Translations under genes and position numbers: made by a program
Notes under the pieces: model-generated
Told to the model about the DNA's origin: nothing
The model's database searches: none
The model's input: only the letters and a program-made list of their open reading frames with translations
Part shown: positions 27,244 to 35,149 of the stretch, in pieces
Numbering within the stretch: the first letter of the stretch is position 1
Layout: each line of letters begins with the position of its first letter
Source: an uncultured beta proteobacterium
GTDB lineage: Bacteria; Pseudomonadota; Gammaproteobacteria; Burkholderiales; SG8-41
Direction of reading: 5' to 3'
NCBI GenBank assembly: GCA_902825845.1
Contig: CADECM010000055.1
Location: 1-39,294, forward strand
DNA length: 39,294 nucleotides

Positions 27244-27261
27244 CGTAACGAATAAGTTACG
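27244..27261. promoter_or_regulatory. ArsR-type operator
   Basis: CGTAAC-GAATAA-GTTACG is a perfect 6-base inverted repeat with a 6-base spacer, just upstream of arsR. The same TAAC-N6-GTTA core recurs at 26499. Confidence 0.55.
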
Positions 27262-27303
27262 TTAGCATGGCAGCGGCGAGACGGCAAGCGACCTGCGTCC
27301 GGC

Positions 27304-27762
27304 CTACGCCGGACCGAATCCGCGTGCCATCAACACCGCGAAAATCGGCAGCAGCACCAGCAGGTGCGCCTCGCGCAACACCCAGCGGCGCGCGCGCAGA
27401 ACCTCATCTGCCGCGGGCAGCGCGGTCGCATCCTGTTTTAAGCGTTTGCGCCAACGCTGAAAGGCGCGTGTCGGCGGGATCGACATCAGCCCGATCAGTA
27501 CAAAGGCGGCGATTTTCGCCCAGAAAAGCGCATTGCCCGCATAAAACGCGGCGCCTTTTACACCCCAGAACACACGCGCAAGCCCAGTCGCCAGTGCCGC
27601 CATCGCAAAAGTGAAATACAACGCGTCGTAAACGGAAAGCCGCCGCACGGTGATGGCGCTGAGGTACTCGGGCTTGCACAACACCGCTTCCGCCGAGAGA
27701 AATACCACCAGCAAAATGATCGACAGGTAGTGCAAGGCGGCCAGCGTGGCATCGGTCAGCAT
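27304..27762 (-). CDS. DUF2214 family membrane protein
   Basis: A 152-residue integral membrane protein with about four hydrophobic segments: LAALHYLSIILLVVFLSAEA, LYFTFAMAALATGLARVFW, NALFWAKIAAFVLIGLMSI and LREAHLLVLLPIFAVLMA. It matches DUF2214, of unknown function. The ATG at 27762 is seven bases after the VOC gene stop, so the genes are probably in one operon. Longer frames upstream overlap the VOC gene and are rejected. Confidence 0.82.
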   Translation of the reverse strand: MLTDATLAALHYLSIILLVVFLSAEAVLCKPEYLSAITVRRLSVYDALYFTFAMAALATGLARVFWGVKGAAFYAGNALFWAKIAAFVLIGLMSIPPTRAFQRWRKRLKQDATALPAADEVLRARRWVLREAHLLVLLPIFAVLMARGFGPA

Positions 27763-27769
27763 CACGCGT

Positions 27770-28156
27770 CTACCCGACTTTGGTCGCGATCCACCAGGTG
27801 GTGCCGCCGGCGTCTTTGATGGCGCCGCGTTTGTCTGTGTCCTGTTTCTGGACCGGTTCCTGTACCGAGGTTGCGCCGGCTTGCAGCGCGCGCCGATAGG
27901 TGACGTCGACGTCCGCGACGTAAATATGCACGTCACTTGGCCTTGCCGGCCACTCGGGCGCGCGGTCCGCAAGCATGATCACGGTGTCGTCGATGCGCAC
28001 CTCGGCGTGCATCAGCCTGCCGCCGTCACCGGGAAATCGCCGCAGCTCGACGGCGTCAAACACCTGCTTCAAAAAGTCAATGGTTGCGCTGGCGCCGTTG
28101 ACGACCAGGTACGGCGAGACGCTGTTATAGCGTTCGGGCTTATACGATGCGTTCAT
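27770..28156 (-). CDS. VOC / glyoxalase-like (PhnB-type) protein
   Basis: A 128-residue vicinal-oxygen-chelate-fold protein with YLVVNGASATIDFLKQVFDA at the start, MHAEVRIDDTVIMLADRAPEW in the middle and DAGGTTWWIATKVG at the end. PhnB-like proteins have this size; the reaction is usually unknown. It lies between the SnoaL-like and DUF2214 genes with short gaps. Confidence 0.85.
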   Translation of the reverse strand: MNASYKPERYNSVSPYLVVNGASATIDFLKQVFDAVELRRFPGDGGRLMHAEVRIDDTVIMLADRAPEWPARPSDVHIYVADVDVTYRRALQAGATSVQEPVQKQDTDKRGAIKDAGGTTWWIATKVG

Positions 28157-28195
28157 GACGTCGGCTGGCGTGATCGTTGCGTGTCACAGCCGCGA

Positions 28196-28570
28196 TTATC
28201 CGCCCATGTCGTAGAAAAATTCCTCGCGCACGATTTTGCCGTTGTTCACGGTGTAGAGCGCGGCCTCGTCCATTTTTATGCGCTGGCCCGAGGGCTTGTG
28301 GGTAACATCATATTGAAAGCCGACGATGAATCGGTCGTCGTGCGGCCACGGGCCGCTGATATTCGCCGAATGAATTTCGTGATTGGCCATCCACCACTCG
28401 CCTTTGGCCTTCACCGCGGCCAGGCCCCTGCATTCGCGTGCCGGTGCGCCGGGCATTTCGCAGGCTTCGACGCTCACCATGTCTTGGGCGAACAGCGTAT
28501 TCAACGCCTCCTCGTTCCTGCCTTGACCGCAAAGCTCGACCATCTTGCGCGCGATTTCCATGGTGTTCAT
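28196..28570 (-). CDS. SnoaL / NTF2-like protein
   Basis: A 124-residue NTF2-fold protein. MNTMEIARKMVELCGQGRNEEAL starts the helix-rich N terminus, and the ISGPWPHDDRFIVGFQYDV and IKMDEAALYTVNNGKIVREEFF segments form the curved sheet. GGAGG seven bases upstream fixes the start. It leads the likely SnoaL-VOC-DUF2214 operon. Confidence 0.85.
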   Translation of the reverse strand: MNTMEIARKMVELCGQGRNEEALNTLFAQDMVSVEACEMPGAPARECRGLAAVKAKGEWWMANHEIHSANISGPWPHDDRFIVGFQYDVTHKPSGQRIKMDEAALYTVNNGKIVREEFFYDMGG

Positions 28571-28707
28571 GTGAACGCCTCCGTTAAAGGTGTGCGACGA
28601 CATCGTCGCGCTCGCAGTTTACCGGTGCACGGTGTAGCGCGTGTTACACCGGGCGCTCGGGTATTCCGCGCGCCAGGCATGCCAAAGCCTATCACATTGA
28701 ATCATCG

Positions 28708-28728
28708 TAAGTATTTGTTTTTATTCAA
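28708..28728 (-). promoter_or_regulatory. IHF-like element, copy g
   Basis: Minus-strand reading is TTGAATAAAAACA then AATACTTA, one mismatch from WATCARNNNNTTR. It directly follows the stop of the LysE fragment and points toward the SnoaL-like gene. Confidence 0.5.
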
Positions 28729-28736
28729 TTTTTTAT

Positions 28737-28925
28737 TTAGTGTCGCGTCGCTGCCAAACGCACGCCCAGATAAGTCCGGTACGCAGCACACAGCCATTTC
28801 AACAGCACAAACGCCGCAGTCGAGCTTGCCAAGACCGCCGACAATCCCAGCGCCGAGGTTACGCCGATGCGCCGGCCTTGCGCCAGTGCGCAGCCGATGA
28901 TGTAAAGCGCATCCTGCCCCGCCAC
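28737..28925 (-). pseudogene. LysE/RhtB exporter fragment
   Basis: A 62-codon open stretch (GTG start) resembles an early part of LysE-type amino-acid exporters: GQDALYIIGCALAQGRRIG, then VTSALG joined directly to LSAVLASSTAAFVLLKW and YRTYLGVRLA. Compared with the family, about 17 residues are missing between the two ALG-like stretches, the N-terminal membrane start is absent, and the C-terminal half is cut off at an AT-rich repeat. The rest of 28604-29064 holds only this remnant and the IHF-like site. Confidence 0.6.
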
Positions 28926-29064
28926 GTCGTGCAGATGCGCGCGGATTGGCAGAAAAGGCGCCGCAGATTTTCGCCTTCAACACACGCACCACTGAAAAGT
29001 TTACACTGCCCCTGCTTGTCTTATCCATACGGCCAACCCATCGAGCGACACGCGAGAGCCCTAT

Positions 29065-29952
29065 ATGACTGACACACCTCAATACACGCCACCGGACGTC
29101 TGGGTCTGGGAGAAGGGCGACAATCCCAATTGGCGCTATGGCAACACCAATCGTCCGATCGCGGGCGCGACGCATGAGAAGGCGTTGCCGCGCGGAAAGC
29201 ATCCCCTTCAGCTCTATTCGTTGGGCACGCCCAATGGCGTCAAGGTCACCATCCTGCTGGAGGAGCTGCTGGCGGCGGGCCACAGCGCAGCGGAATACGA
29301 CGCGTGGCTGATCCGCATCGGCGAGGGCGACCAGTTTGGCAGCGGCTTTGTGGCGGTGAACCCGAACTCCAAAATCCCCGCGCTCATGGACTATGGCGTG
29401 CAGCCGCCGCGACGCGTGTTCGAATCCGGCGCGATCCTGCTCTACCTGGCGGAGAAATTCGGCGCCTTCCTGCCCAAGGATGGCGGCAAGCGCACTGAAG
29501 CGCTGAACTGGCTGTTCTGGCAGATGGGCTCCACGCCCTATGTCGGCGGCGGCTTCGGGCATTTCTATGCCTATGCGCCGGTGAAGATCAAATACGCCAT
29601 TGACCGTTTTGCCATGGAGACGAAACGCCTGCTCGATGTGCTCGACCGGCAGCTTGCGGACAACCGATTCGTTGCCGGCGACGAATACACGATTGCCGAT
29701 ATGGCGATCTGGCCGTGGTACGGCAACGGCATGATGAATGGCGCCTCCTACGACGACGCGCGCCAGTTCCTGCAGACGCACGAATACAAAAACCTCGCGC
29801 GCTGGACAAAAGAAATCGGCGAGCGCCCGGCCGTCCAGCGCGGCCGTATGGTCAACCGCACCAGCGGGCCGCCTGAACAACAATTGCACGAGCGCCATGA
29901 CGCCGGCGACTTCCAGACGAAAACACAGGACAAGATCGCCGCGCGCGGATAA
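29065..29952 (+). CDS. yghU: YghU-type glutathione S-transferase / disulfide reductase
   Basis: A 295-residue glutathione-fold protein of the YghU/YfcG-like group. NTNRPIAGATHEKALPRGKH and LYSLGTPNGVKVTILLEEL mark the N-terminal thioredoxin-like domain; FESGAILLYLAEKFG binds glutathione; the helical C-terminal domain has FVAGDEYTIADMAIWPWY. It reduces disulfides with glutathione. The start lacks a strong ribosome-binding site but matches the family start. A possible promoter lies near 29000. Confidence 0.9.
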   Translation: MTDTPQYTPPDVWVWEKGDNPNWRYGNTNRPIAGATHEKALPRGKHPLQLYSLGTPNGVKVTILLEELLAAGHSAAEYDAWLIRIGEGDQFGSGFVAVNPNSKIPALMDYGVQPPRRVFESGAILLYLAEKFGAFLPKDGGKRTEALNWLFWQMGSTPYVGGGFGHFYAYAPVKIKYAIDRFAMETKRLLDVLDRQLADNRFVAGDEYTIADMAIWPWYGNGMMNGASYDDARQFLQTHEYKNLARWTKEIGERPAVQRGRMVNRTSGPPEQQLHERHDAGDFQTKTQDKIAARG

Positions 29953-29993
29953 GTCCATCCCAGCGGAGCGTTTCACTGACGGAGTAACCGACC

Positions 29994-30869
29994 ATGGCAC
30001 GCAAACGCGTTCTGATCACCGGCGCGGCCGGCTACCTCTCGCGCCAGCTCTTGCCTGTATTCCGCGAGCGTTATGACCTCGTCTTGCTGGACCGGCACAA
30101 ACCGCAGGATATCGACGACATCGTCGAAATCGATCTCGTCAATCCCGACATCGACGCCTATCGCAAGCACTTCAAGGGCGTCGATGCGATCGTTCACAAC
30201 ACGCGCAGCACCCGCCCGGGCGTGAATACCGCCGCACCGCGGCAGTGGCTCAAGGACCGGCCGCCCGGCGATCTGCAAGGTTACTACGTCGAGCGTGATT
30301 CGCTCGATATGGCCTATCACGTGTTTCGTCTCGCCCAGGAAGAAGGCGTCAGTCGCGTGGTAACGGCGAGTTCGAACCACGCCACCGACTGGTACGAAAC
30401 CAAACTGCACGACGGCCGCATGGCATCCTGCGATCACACGACCTATCCGCTGTCGGACAACTTCTACGGCTGGGCCAAGATCGCTTACGAGAATCTCGGG
30501 TTTATTTTCGCCACCGGCCGATTCGGCAGGCCGGTCGAAAACATACACATCCGCATCGTCGTGCCGCGCCCGGTCGATGGCGCAAAACTTGCGGATAACC
30601 AGATCACCTACAAGCGCGATCTGGCGGGCTACATCAGCGAGCGCGATCTGCAGCAGCTCTACATGAAATCCATCGAGACGCCCGACATCCGCAACGCCGA
30701 CGGCGTGCCGTGGCACTGCTTCTATGGCGTGTCCGACAATACGCGCTCGTGCTGGAGCATCGCCAACGCCCGGCAAGTGATCGGTTATGCGCCGCAGGAC
30801 GACTCCGAGCGCGTGTTCGCCGACGACATCGCCCGCTTCGTGACCAGCAACGGGCGTACCGCAGCTTGA
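29994..30869 (+). CDS. NAD-dependent epimerase/dehydratase family protein
   Basis: A 291-residue extended short-chain dehydrogenase. RVLITGAAGYLSRQLLPV binds NAD, ASSNHATDWYE supplies the Ser, and YGWAKIAYE is the YxxxK catalytic motif. The final third is variable, as expected for substrate binding. No neighbouring sugar-nucleotide genes exist, so the substrate is unknown. It follows the YghU gene by 41 bases and may be co-transcribed. Confidence 0.88.
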   Translation: MARKRVLITGAAGYLSRQLLPVFRERYDLVLLDRHKPQDIDDIVEIDLVNPDIDAYRKHFKGVDAIVHNTRSTRPGVNTAAPRQWLKDRPPGDLQGYYVERDSLDMAYHVFRLAQEEGVSRVVTASSNHATDWYETKLHDGRMASCDHTTYPLSDNFYGWAKIAYENLGFIFATGRFGRPVENIHIRIVVPRPVDGAKLADNQITYKRDLAGYISERDLQQLYMKSIETPDIRNADGVPWHCFYGVSDNTRSCWSIANARQVIGYAPQDDSERVFADDIARFVTSNGRTAA

Positions 30870-30879
30870 ACGCCTCAAG

Positions 30880-31068
30880 GCACTCCGGATTACCGGGAAG
30901 CCCGGGTTAAACCACACCCGCGCGATCGTCCGGCTCGACAAGAGTGTGCGTGTCCCAAGCGACGTCGTCGACTGCGCGCTGAAAGACGTGCGGGTGGATA
31001 TGCCCGTCGTCGCCGTCTTCGATGACGATTCGGTGGCGTGGACGCTGGTGACGTTCAATACGGCCTGA
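30880..31068 (+). pseudogene. DUF35 OB-fold remnant, 5'-truncated
   Basis: An open reading with no start codon reads IVRLDKSVRVPSDVVD then CALKDVRVDMPVVAVFDDD, similar to the C-terminal OB-fold of DUF35 proteins (partners of thiolase-like enzymes). The zinc-ribbon N terminus is missing. It follows the epimerase gene directly. It is probably a decayed gene. Confidence 0.4.
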
Positions 31069-31085
31069 CGATCATGGTGTTTGGT

Positions 31086-31122
31086 GCTACCGCCGGACGG
31101 ACGCGTCGTATCCGGCGGTAGC
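31086..31122. repeat. Perfect 12-base-pair hairpin
   Basis: GCTACCGCCGGA (31086-31097) and its exact complement TCCGGCGGTAGC (31111-31122) with a 13-base loop. No T-run follows, so it is REP-like rather than a standard terminator. It lies in the 30870-31617 gap, which otherwise holds the DUF35 remnant and the regulatory sites below. Confidence 0.55.
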
Positions 31123-31406
31123 TGCTCTTCGGCCCAGTGGACGGCATTTTCAGATTGCCGACGTTTCCCGATTGATCTCACTGGCCGCTGCGGGACTCAA
31201 CGCAGGTCGCTTTACGCGCTTTGTCCGGCACCGACGCGAACGCTAATAGCGCTCGCCATGCCGGCCAAGGACTGCCCTCATCTTTGCTGCTTGGTGGACT
31301 GCAGTACTTGTGCATTGCGGTTTGGCAACCCGCTCTCATAGTGTTTGAGCACGCCCAAAAAATTGAATGCCGTTACCGTTCGTCGTGGTGCCGCGAAATG
31401 TTGCAT

Positions 31407-31423
31407 TGCGCCATCGTGGTGCT
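31407..31423. promoter_or_regulatory. NtrC-type enhancer site
   Basis: TGCGCC-ATCGT-GGTGCT matches the NtrC consensus TGCACC-N5-GGTGCA in ten of twelve positions. Its centre is about 122 bases upstream of the predicted sigma-54 transcription start (about 31537), a typical enhancer distance. Confidence 0.55.
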
Positions 31424-31471
31424 GAGGCGTTCCTCGCAGGCAGCGCTTCATAGGTGGTTACCAATAAAATA

Positions 31472-31492
31472 ATGTTTAAAATCATATATTTA
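31472..31492 (+). promoter_or_regulatory. IHF-like element, copy h
   Basis: ATGTTTAAAATCA then TATATTTA, one mismatch from WATCARNNNNTTR. It lies between the NtrC-like site and the sigma-54 promoter, where IHF bending is expected. Confidence 0.58.
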
Positions 31493-31510
31493 TAGATTAA
31501 TGCCGCATCC

Positions 31511-31526
31511 TGGCATGGAGGTTGCT
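31511..31526 (+). promoter_or_regulatory. Sigma-54 promoter of the cytochrome gene block
   Basis: TGGCATGGAGGTTGCT has GG and GC ten bases apart and differs by one base from the nasA promoter. Transcription should start near 31537, about 80 bases or more before the first gene. Confidence 0.75.
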
Positions 31527-31617
31527 GATAGGTAATCGTGTCTGAAAAAAGCGGGCACACGAATGGACAGTTGGGGTCGTTGTTGCTTCCCGAGTGTGGC
31601 GAGCGTTGTGACCAGCG

Positions 31618-33642
31618 GTGGCCATTGTGCGGGGCGTGAATTGTTTTGGGGCACTCATTTTGGAAACGGCGATAGCGCTGGATGTATCAACCACGGCATC
31701 TGTTGAAAGGCAGGATGCGCCGGTGGTGATCGTGGGCGCGGGTCCGGTGGGCATGCGCATGGCGCAGGAACTGTGGCGGCGCCAGCCGGCGACGCCGGTG
31801 GTGATTTACGGCGACGAAGCCTCCGAGCCCTACAACCGCGTGCGGCTGTCTTCATTTCTGGTCGGGGATATCAGCTGGCAGGAGCTGACGCGGGATTCCG
31901 CGCTGCCCGCCGGCGCCAACATCGAGACCCGTTATGGTTGCCGGGTCATTGCGATAGACCGGGCCCGGCGTTGCGTGCGCGATGCCACCGGCTTTGATCA
32001 GCCGTATTCGCGGCTGGTGCTGGCCAGCGGCTCGCGCGCTTATGTGCCGGATATTCCAGGCATCAGGCTGCCCGGTGTTTATACGTTTCGCGATGTGAGT
32101 GACGCGCAGCGGCTGTTTGCACGGCGCGTGCGCAGCCGCCGCACGATTGTGCTGGGCGGCGGGTTGCTGGGGCTGGAAGCGGCGCGTGCCATGCAGCGCT
32201 TCAACACCGGCGTGTGCGTCGTCGAGCACTACAGCCGGCTGATGATGCGCCAGCTGGACGCAACCGCGGCGAGTGGGCTGCGGGCGCACGTTGAGGCGAT
32301 GGGCATTGAGGTGGTGCTCGACGACGGCGCCAGACGTGTGCTCGGCGACGTGGCGGTCTCCGGCATTCAATTGCGCAGTGATCGCATACTCGAATGCGAC
32401 ACCGTGGTGGTGGCGACCGGCATCTCGCCCAATACCGAACTCGCGCTGGCCGCGGGCTTGCCCATCGGACGCGGCATCAAGGTGAATGACCGCATGCAGA
32501 CCGCCGACCCCGACATTTACGCGGTGGGCGAATGTGCCGAGCATCGCGATCGCGTCTACGGCATTGTTGCGCCGGGCCTGGAGCAGGCGACGGTGGCGGC
32601 ACACGTGATCGCAGGCGGCAGCACCCGTTACGCGGGGTCGACACTGGCGACACGGCTCAAGGTGCTGGACCTTCCGGTATTCAGCATCGGCCCGGCGACG
32701 GAGGAAGAGAAACCCGACTTTGCGCGCACCTGGACCTGGCGCGACGGCAATGCCTACCGCAAGCTGGTGACCTACCGTGGCCGGCTGGTCGGCGCCATCA
32801 CCGTGGGCGAATGCGCCGATCTGAGCCGGTTGCAGGAAGCCGCCATGCGCCAGCGCCGGATATGGCCGTGGCAATTGCTGCGGTTTGCGCGCAGTGGCGC
32901 GCTGTGGGCCGAGGAAGACGCTGGCAGCGTGCTGGCCTGGCCGGCGGCCGCGGCCGTGTGCAATTGCACTGGCGTAACGCGTGGTGATCTGGGGCGGGCG
33001 ATGGCGGACGGTTGTGCGACGGTTGAGGCGCTGGCGGCGCGCACCGGGGCATCCACCGTGTGCGGCAGTTGCCGGCCCTTGCTTGCGCAGCTGGCCGGCG
33101 CGGCCGGTCCGTTGGCGCCCGAGCGCGGCTGGAAAACCCTGCTCGGCAGCGGCGGCTTTGCGCTGGTGGCCGCAGTGCTGCTGCTCTTGTTCGCGGTGCC
33201 GTACGCGGCCTCGGTGCAGGTGCCGTGGCAATGGGACGTGCTGTGGCGCGACAGCTTCTGGAAGCAGGTGAGTGGTTTCACGGTGCTGGGGCTGTCCGTG
33301 GTGTTGTCGGCACTCTCGCTGCGCAAGCGTATTCGCCGTTTTACGCTCGGCGCCTTCCCGGTGTGGCGTGTCATGCACGCCGTTTTGGGCGCACTGACGC
33401 TGGTGGCGCTGGCCGTGCACAGCGGCGGACGGCTGGGCTCAAATCTCAATTTCACGCTGATGGCGTGCTTTCTGGGCGTGGTGGTGCTGGGCGCGACGGC
33501 GGGCGGCATCGTCGCGCTGGAACACCGGCTGGGCAGCGGCGCCGCGCGTCTGCGCCGCTCCTGGCTGTGGGCGCACATCCTGATGACCTGGCCGATACCG
33601 GTGTTGCTCGCCTTCCATGTGCTCAAGACGTACTACTTTTAA
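31618..33642 (+). CDS. NAD/FAD reductase - [2Fe-2S] - bis-haem b membrane fusion protein
   Basis: A 674-residue fusion. Residues 35-420 form an FAD/NAD reductase like the N terminus of NirB or NasB (VIVGAGPVGMRMAQEL, VLGGGLLGLEAARAM, YAVGECAEHRDRVYG). Residues 445-490 are a BFD [2Fe-2S] domain (Cys448, Cys450, Cys482, Cys485). From residue 510 on there are about five hydrophobic segments with two His-X13-His pairs (His587/His601 and His653/His667), like ferric reductase or NADPH oxidase membrane domains that hold two haems b. Electrons could pass from NADH through FAD, iron-sulfur and haems across the membrane. The start is uncertain: no ATG, several GTG codons from 31618, and a TTG at 31660 with GGGG upstream. 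Confidence 0.85.
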   Translation: MAIVRGVNCFGALILETAIALDVSTTASVERQDAPVVIVGAGPVGMRMAQELWRRQPATPVVIYGDEASEPYNRVRLSSFLVGDISWQELTRDSALPAGANIETRYGCRVIAIDRARRCVRDATGFDQPYSRLVLASGSRAYVPDIPGIRLPGVYTFRDVSDAQRLFARRVRSRRTIVLGGGLLGLEAARAMQRFNTGVCVVEHYSRLMMRQLDATAASGLRAHVEAMGIEVVLDDGARRVLGDVAVSGIQLRSDRILECDTVVVATGISPNTELALAAGLPIGRGIKVNDRMQTADPDIYAVGECAEHRDRVYGIVAPGLEQATVAAHVIAGGSTRYAGSTLATRLKVLDLPVFSIGPATEEEKPDFARTWTWRDGNAYRKLVTYRGRLVGAITVGECADLSRLQEAAMRQRRIWPWQLLRFARSGALWAEEDAGSVLAWPAAAAVCNCTGVTRGDLGRAMADGCATVEALAARTGASTVCGSCRPLLAQLAGAAGPLAPERGWKTLLGSGGFALVAAVLLLLFAVPYAASVQVPWQWDVLWRDSFWKQVSGFTVLGLSVVLSALSLRKRIRRFTLGAFPVWRVMHAVLGALTLVALAVHSGGRLGSNLNFTLMACFLGVVVLGATAGGIVALEHRLGSGAARLRRSWLWAHILMTWPIPVLLAFHVLKTYYF

Positions 33643-33654
33643 GCCGGAAACAGC

Positions 33655-35097
33655 ATGGCGACACCGGCGAAGCGAAAGATCTTCTGGATCTGTTGGGGGT
33701 TACTGAGCGTGGCGATTGGCGGCTATCTGTCGGCAGGGCTGTTGCTGAAATCAGCGGCGAGCAATCCGCTGTTGAGTCCGGCGCGCGCGATGCTCCTCCC
33801 CGGCAAGACCAGTCATGGGCACTACCAGATCGAACTGGCCTGCGAAAGCTGCCACACCAGTGCCTTCGGCGGGCGCGACGTGGTACAGGCGTCGTGCGAG
33901 CGTTGCCACGCGCAGGAATTGAAGGACGCAGTGGACAAGCATCCGAGCAGCAAATTCACCGATCCGCGCAACGCGGAACTGGCGGAGAAACTCGATGCAA
34001 CGCTGTGCGTCACCTGCCACGTTGAGCATCGACCCGAGATCACCCATGGCATGGGCGTCACCCTGGCCGGGGATTTCTGTTTTCACTGTCATCAGGATAT
34101 TGCGAAAGACCGGCCGAGCCATGCCGGCATGGCATTCGACACCTGCAATTCCGCGGGTTGCCACAAGTTTCACGACAACCGCGCGCTGTATGAGGACTTT
34201 CTCGCCAAGCACCTGGATGAACCATCGCTGCTGGGGCGTGCATCGTTGCCGGCGCGCAATTTCCGTGAGTTGGCCGCGGACTTTCCCGGCTATCCCGCGG
34301 ATCGATTCCCGCTGAAACCGCAATCGACAACCGACGCGCCGGCGCATCTCATGAAATCGCAGGACGTCGCCGCCGACTGGCTGGCAACGGCGCATGCGCG
34401 TTCCGGCGTGAATTGCAGCGGGTGCCATCAGGCGGAAAAGAATGGCGCGAAACACTGGGTGGAGCGTCCCGATCACAAGGTCTGCGCGGTGTGTCACGAG
34501 CCGGAAAGCAAGGGATTTCTTGCCGGCAAGCATGGCATGCGGCTGGCCGAAGGCCTGACGCACATGACACCGCGGCTGGCGCGCCAGCCGATGCATGCCA
34601 AGGCCTCCGATACGGAACTGGGATGTACGACGTGTCACGGCGCGCACCGGTTTGATACGCGCAAGGCAGCGGTCGAAGCCTGTGCCGGCTGCCATCGCGA
34701 TGAACATACCGCAGCCTATGAGCGTTCGCCGCACTACGCGCTGTGGAAGAAGGAGTTGGCGGGCGAGGCGCCCCCCGGCAGCGGCGTGTCCTGCGCCACT
34801 TGCCATTTGCCGCGTACCGAGTATCGCGCGCCGGGTCTGGATGTCCAGCGTGTGCTGGTTCAGCACAATCAGAACGACAACCTGCGGCCCAACGAAAAAA
34901 TGATCCGGCCGGTGTGCATGAATTGCCATGGGCTCGGCTTTGCGATTGACGCGCTGGCGGATCGCAGGCTTGTCACCGGTAATTTCGCCGGCAAGCCGGG
35001 CGCGCACATCAAGAGTCTGGAGATGACGGCGCAACGCGCCAGGGCGGTGGAAGAAAAGCGGCGGCAGCGGAAGGCCGCCGCAGCGCAGAAGCAGTAG
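33655..35097 (+). CDS. Multihaem cytochrome c (11 haem-binding motifs), membrane-anchored
   Basis: A 480-residue protein with an uncleaved N-terminal membrane helix (about residues 9-32) and a large periplasmic part. It has ten CXXCH motifs (CESCH, CERCH, CVTCH, CFHCH, CSGCH, CAVCH, CTTCH, CAGCH, CATCH, CMNCH) and one CX4CH (CNSAGCH). The C-terminal tail is very basic and Ala-rich. I do not recognise a named enzyme; it could be an electron conduit or a multihaem reductase. It starts 12 bases after the fusion gene, so the two are probably co-transcribed, and it is a likely partner for the haem b domain. Confidence 0.85.
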   Translation: MATPAKRKIFWICWGLLSVAIGGYLSAGLLLKSAASNPLLSPARAMLLPGKTSHGHYQIELACESCHTSAFGGRDVVQASCERCHAQELKDAVDKHPSSKFTDPRNAELAEKLDATLCVTCHVEHRPEITHGMGVTLAGDFCFHCHQDIAKDRPSHAGMAFDTCNSAGCHKFHDNRALYEDFLAKHLDEPSLLGRASLPARNFRELAADFPGYPADRFPLKPQSTTDAPAHLMKSQDVAADWLATAHARSGVNCSGCHQAEKNGAKHWVERPDHKVCAVCHEPESKGFLAGKHGMRLAEGLTHMTPRLARQPMHAKASDTELGCTTCHGAHRFDTRKAAVEACAGCHRDEHTAAYERSPHYALWKKELAGEAPPGSGVSCATCHLPRTEYRAPGLDVQRVLVQHNQNDNLRPNEKMIRPVCMNCHGLGFAIDALADRRLVTGNFAGKPGAHIKSLEMTAQRARAVEEKRRQRKAAAAQKQ

Positions 35098-35149
35098 TGG
35101 CAGGGTCCGCAGCAGCGGGCGGGATTCAACTTTAATCGAGGAGCACAGG

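Noticed and set aside
31852..33420. A 522-codon minus-strand open frame within the fusion reductase
   Set aside because: Shadow frame rich in Arg, His and Gln, with no domain; the plus-strand protein is well supported.
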